A stretch of 64,000 nucleotides of DNA, from contig NZ_VDLV01000049.1 of the NCBI RefSeq assembly GCF_013608025.1, positions 82,114 to 146,113 of the forward strand, in the 5' to 3' direction. The translations under genes were made by a program, and so were the position numbers. The stretch's first letter is position 1; each line of letters begins with the position of its first letter. The stretch is from Pseudomonas brassicacearum subsp. neoaurantiaca (GTDB lineage: Bacteria > Pseudomonadota > Gammaproteobacteria > Pseudomonadales > Pseudomonadaceae). Below, piece after piece: positions 61,474 through 64,000 of the stretch. Below the pieces are notes generated by a model. That model worked only from the letters and a program-made list of their open reading frames with translations, did no database searches and was not told where the DNA came from.

Positions 61474-62883
61474 TTAGTCCTCCACTACCCAAGTGTCCTT
61501 GGTGCCGCCGCCCTGGGACGAGTTCACCACCAGCGAGCCTTCGCGCAGCGCCACGCGGGTCAAGCCGCCGGGCACCAGGCGGGTTTCCTTGCCGGACAGC
61601 ACGAAGGGACGCAAGTCGATGTGACGCGGGGCGATGCCGCTTTCGACAAAGGTCGGGCACGTGGACAGGCTCAGGGTCGGCTGGGCGATGTAGGCCTCCG
61701 GCCGAGCCTTGAGGCGGGCGCGGAAATCTTCGATCTCCGCCGCGGTGGCAGCCGGCCCGACCAGCATGCCGTAGCCGCCGGAGCCTTGGGTTTCCTTGAC
61801 CACCAGGTCCGGCAGGTTCGCCAGCACGTGGGACAGATCCTGCGGCTTGCGGCACTGCCAGGTCGGTACGTTTTTCAGGATCGGCTCTTCGGTGAGGTAG
61901 AAACGGATCATTTCATCGACGTAGGGGTAGATCGACTTGTCATCCGCCACGCCCGTACCAACGGCGTTTGCCAGCACCACATTGCCTGCACGGTAGACCG
62001 CGATCAGCCCGGGCACGCCGAGCATGGAGTCGGGGTTGAACGACAGCGGATCAAGGTAGGCATCGTCCAGGCGTCGGTAGATCACATCCACCTGCTTGGG
62101 CCCGGCGGTGGTGCGCATATAGACGTGGTCGTCACGCACGAACAGGTCCGCGCCCTCCACCAGTTCCACGCCCATTTCCCGCGCCAGGAACGCATGCTCG
62201 AAATAGGCGCTGTTGAAACGCCCCGGAGTCAGGACCACGGCGGTCGGGTTGTCCAGCGGGCTGGAGCTCTTGAGGGTATCGAGCAGCAGGTTTGGGTAGT
62301 GATCGATGGGCGCCACGCGCTGGGCAGCGAAGAGCTCGGGGAACAGGCGCATCATCATCTTGCGGTCTTCGAGCATGTAGCTCACACCACTGGGCGTGCG
62401 CAGGTTGTCTTCGAGCACGTAGTAGCTGCCATCGCCGTCACGAACCAAATCAACGCCAGCGATGTGGGCGTAGATACCTCGGTGCAGGTCCAGGCCCTGC
62501 ATCGCAATCTGATAACCCTCGTTGGCGAGCACCTGCTCGGCGGGAATGATGCCTTCCTTGAGAATCCGCTGGCCATGGTAGATGTCGGCCAGGAACATGT
62601 TCAGGGCCTGGACCCGCTGGATGCAGCCACGTTCGACGATTTGCCATTCGCTGGCCTTGATGCTGCGGGGGATGATGTCGAATGGGATCAAGCGTTCGGT
62701 GCCCTGCTCGTCCCCATAAAGCGTGAAGGTGATCCCGGCCCGATGGAACAGCAGGTCGGCTTCGCGGCGGCGTTGGTCCAGCAGCTCCAGCGGCGTGTCC
62801 GCCAGCCAGCGCGAGAAGGCTTGGTAATGCGGGCGGCAGTCACCCTGGGCGTCATACATTTCATTGAAAAAAGCGTGGGGCAT
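61474..62883 (-). CDS. Circularly permuted ATP-grasp type 2 protein
   Basis: This 469-residue protein is predicted to form amide bonds using ATP. Motifs include RVQALNMFLADIYHGQ, VLEDNLRTPSGVSYMLEDR, RFNSAYFEHAFLAREMG, and the late nucleotide-binding segment LVVKETQGSGGYGML. This order is characteristic of circularly permuted ATP-grasps. The start is ATG 62883, six bases after GGAG; the frame extends to a TTG at 62895. A GCCGTGT-CGT-ACACGGC hairpin lies directly upstream of the ribosome site. It is the first gene of the three-gene operon. Confidence 0.92.
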   Translation of the reverse strand: MPHAFFNEMYDAQGDCRPHYQAFSRWLADTPLELLDQRRREADLLFHRAGITFTLYGDEQGTERLIPFDIIPRSIKASEWQIVERGCIQRVQALNMFLADIYHGQRILKEGIIPAEQVLANEGYQIAMQGLDLHRGIYAHIAGVDLVRDGDGSYYVLEDNLRTPSGVSYMLEDRKMMMRLFPELFAAQRVAPIDHYPNLLLDTLKSSSPLDNPTAVVLTPGRFNSAYFEHAFLAREMGVELVEGADLFVRDDHVYMRTTAGPKQVDVIYRRLDDAYLDPLSFNPDSMLGVPGLIAVYRAGNVVLANAVGTGVADDKSIYPYVDEMIRFYLTEEPILKNVPTWQCRKPQDLSHVLANLPDLVVKETQGSGGYGMLVGPAATAAEIEDFRARLKARPEAYIAQPTLSLSTCPTFVESGIAPRHIDLRPFVLSGKETRLVPGGLTRVALREGSLVVNSSQGGGTKDTWVVED

Positions 62884-62895
62884 AGCCAACTCCAA

Positions 62896-62912
62896 GCCGT
62901 GTCGTACACGGC
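62896..62912 (-). promoter_or_regulatory. Leader hairpin abutting the ATP-grasp ribosome site
   Basis: GCCGTGT-CGT-ACACGGC forms a seven-base stem. On the transcript it ends just before TTGGAG, the likely Shine-Dalgarno, 13 bases before ATG. It could modulate translation; this is inference. Confidence 0.35.
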
Positions 62913-63332
62913 ATTTCTTATTACGTCGTCATTCCACCAATGCAGCCTTGCCTTGTTTATGAGCCCTGGTTCTTCGAATACCTCGTCAGGCATGGGTCTC
63001 TGATTCAGGCCTTTGCGTCCGGATGACGTGCGCCCCCCTTTTATATTGGCGTACCGAAACTCCTGTCTGCTGGGTTGTCATGGAGCCGTAGCAAGGGCTG
63101 TGCCTAAGTGCGACGGATCGAGGTGATGCTGGAAAAACCGGCGCGAAACGGCGCAAAAGCGAAATTTATTTTCGATTTAGCGACGAAAAAGAATTTGCGG
63201 GCTGAAACGCTTACCCCGATTTCAGGCGTCGACAGTGCAAACGGGTCGAATCGGTGCAGGCAAACGGGAAGTTGAGGCCGAATGCCCCGAAAAGGGGAAA
63301 TTAATACCCATTCACTGTAGCTGCGAATTTCC

Positions 63333-63362
63333 TGTGGCGAGGGGATTTATCCCCTCGCCACA
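63333..63362. repeat. Solitary REP palindrome
   Basis: TGTGGCGAGGGGAT-TT-ATCCCCTCGCCACA is an almost perfect 30-base palindrome with no partner nearby. Confidence 0.9.
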
Positions 63363-63443
63363 AGAGCCCTATCTCCTCGAACCCCCGCCTTCCGTCGCCT
63401 CCCTTCGAACAAATTCAAAGCCGACGCTTGCACGAACAGTATT

Positions 63444-63455
63444 ATGGTATACCAT
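63444..63455. promoter_or_regulatory. GntR-type operator palindrome upstream of the DUF1185 gene
   Basis: ATGGTATACCAT is a perfect 12-base palindrome, 39 bases upstream of the start codon. TGGTATACCA is a common core of FadR/VanR-subfamily GntR operators. DUF1185 genes often occur with GntR regulators; none is visible before the window ends. Confidence 0.6.
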
Positions 63456-63494
63456 CATACGCACAGACACTTCTCACCTCCCACGGAGCAGCTC

Positions 63495-64000
63495 ATGAGT
63501 TTCGAAATTCGCAAGATCGTCAGCTATGTCGAAGAAACCTTCATCGAAGGCGGCAAGGCCACCGACAAGCCGGTGACCATGGTCGGGCTGGCGGTGGTCA
63601 TGAAGAACCCTTGGCTGGGCCGCGGTTTCGTCGAAGACCTGAAACCGGAAATCCGCGCCAATTGCTCCGACCTCGGTGCACTGATGGTCGAGCGCCTGGT
63701 GGGCATCATTGGCGGTGCGGAAAAAATCGAAGCCTATGGCAAGGCTGCGGTAGTCGGCGCCGACGGTGAAATCGAACACGCCTCGGCGGTGATCCACACC
63801 TTGCGCTTCGGCAATCACTACCGCGAAGCGGTCAAGGCCAGGAGCTACCTGAGCTTCACCAACAAGCGCGGCGGCCCCGGCACTTCGATCCAGATCCCGA
63901 TGATGCACAAGGACGACGAAGGCCTGCGCTCGCACTACATCACCCTGGAAATGCAGATCGAAGACGCCCCGCGCGCCGACGAAATCGTCGTGGTGCTGGG
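63495..64000 (+). CDS. DUF1185 (amino acid synthesis) family protein, N-terminal part
   Basis: The first 168 codons are present; the gene runs off the window. Recognisable features are IRKIVSYVEETFIEGG near the start, GLAVVMKNPWLGRGFVEDLKP, and a central GAEKIEAYGKAAVVGADGEIEH, which fit the DUF1185 family. The family fold is known but the reaction is not. ACGGAGC lies seven bases before ATG 63495. A perfect palindrome of GntR type lies upstream and is probably its operator. Confidence 0.85.
   Translation, partial: MSFEIRKIVSYVEETFIEGGKATDKPVTMVGLAVVMKNPWLGRGFVEDLKPEIRANCSDLGALMVERLVGIIGGAEKIEAYGKAAVVGADGEIEHASAVIHTLRFGNHYREAVKARSYLSFTNKRGGPGTSIQIPMMHKDDEGLRSHYITLEMQIEDAPRADEIVVVL

Larger units (their letters stand above)
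62884..63494. other. 611-base gap between the ATP-grasp operon and the DUF1185 gene
   Basis: It contains a leader hairpin at 62896-62912, a CCCC-GAAA-AGGGG hairpin near 63276, a REP palindrome (63333-63362) and an operator-like palindrome (63444-63455). No protein gene was recognised. Confidence 0.6.

Overview
The window is a stretch of a Pseudomonas chromosome, most likely from the P. fluorescens species complex. The grounds are a pyoverdine-maturation acylase (PvdQ) beside a FecR-type anti-sigma factor, the gene order glgA-treZ-malQ-treY-DUF2934-glgX, a MuxABC-OpmB efflux operon, numerous Pseudomonas-type REP palindromes (GTGGGAGCGAGC / GTGGCGAGGG), and GC-rich coding sequence throughout. 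No phage, insertion sequence, integrase or CRISPR array was seen. About 50 protein genes and three tRNA genes are supported.

Layout. 1-1.2 kb: tail of a DUF883 protein and dpkA (D-lysine/D-proline catabolism). 1.4-6.3 kb: a 1603-residue toxin-like protein with a C-terminal HExxH site. 6.4-9.8 kb: FecR-type anti-sigma factor and pvdQ, converging on one terminator. 10-13.1 kb: a Fur-like winged-helix protein, a small membrane protein and a chemoreceptor. 13.3-16.3 kb: a DUF411 metal-binding protein with a copper-box-like site, a YqaA membrane protein, an exported hydrolase and a 2-hydroxyacid dehydrogenase. 16.9-27.9 kb: the glycogen/trehalose operon. 28-32.9 kb: a PIG-L protein, a YbhP-like phosphodiesterase, an autotransporter barrel without a passenger, and a GapN-like dehydrogenase. 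32.9-35.7 kb: a DMT exporter with a divergent Lrp regulator, a repeat-rich gap, and a Bax-inhibitor-1 protein. 35.8-38.9 kb: tRNA-Ser, an SPFH protein and an orphan histidine kinase. 39-43.2 kb: a NodB-type lipoprotein, several small proteins, a Nudix hydrolase, and tRNA-Leu and tRNA-Cys. 43.5-48.1 kb: an SRPBCC protein coupled to a zinc alcohol dehydrogenase, a TSUP permease, nudC and a dienoyl-CoA isomerase. 48.3-57.5 kb: muxABC-opmB. 57.7-59.6 kb: tpx, a DUF3313 lipoprotein and a GNAT enzyme. 59.7-62.9 kb: an operon of ATP-grasp, alpha-E and transglutaminase-like proteins. 63.5 kb to the end: the start of a DUF1185 gene behind a GntR-type palindrome.

How the genes work together. GlgA elongates alpha-glucan. 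GlgX debranches it, MalQ redistributes the oligomers, TreY converts reducing ends to trehalose, and TreZ releases free trehalose. This is an osmotic/desiccation stress module that also encodes a Lys/Ala-rich DUF2934 protein. The four mux genes encode a complete tripartite pump with two RND subunits. The ATP-grasp/alpha-E/transglutaminase trio is a widespread but poorly understood amide-bond-forming and -processing set.

The items most worth a second look are the 1603-residue putative metalloprotease toxin, the ATP-grasp trio, the catalytic-residue substitutions in the PIG-L and GapN-like proteins, the copper-box-like site, and a 14-base motif shared by two small genes. No wholly new system could be demonstrated from sequence reading alone.
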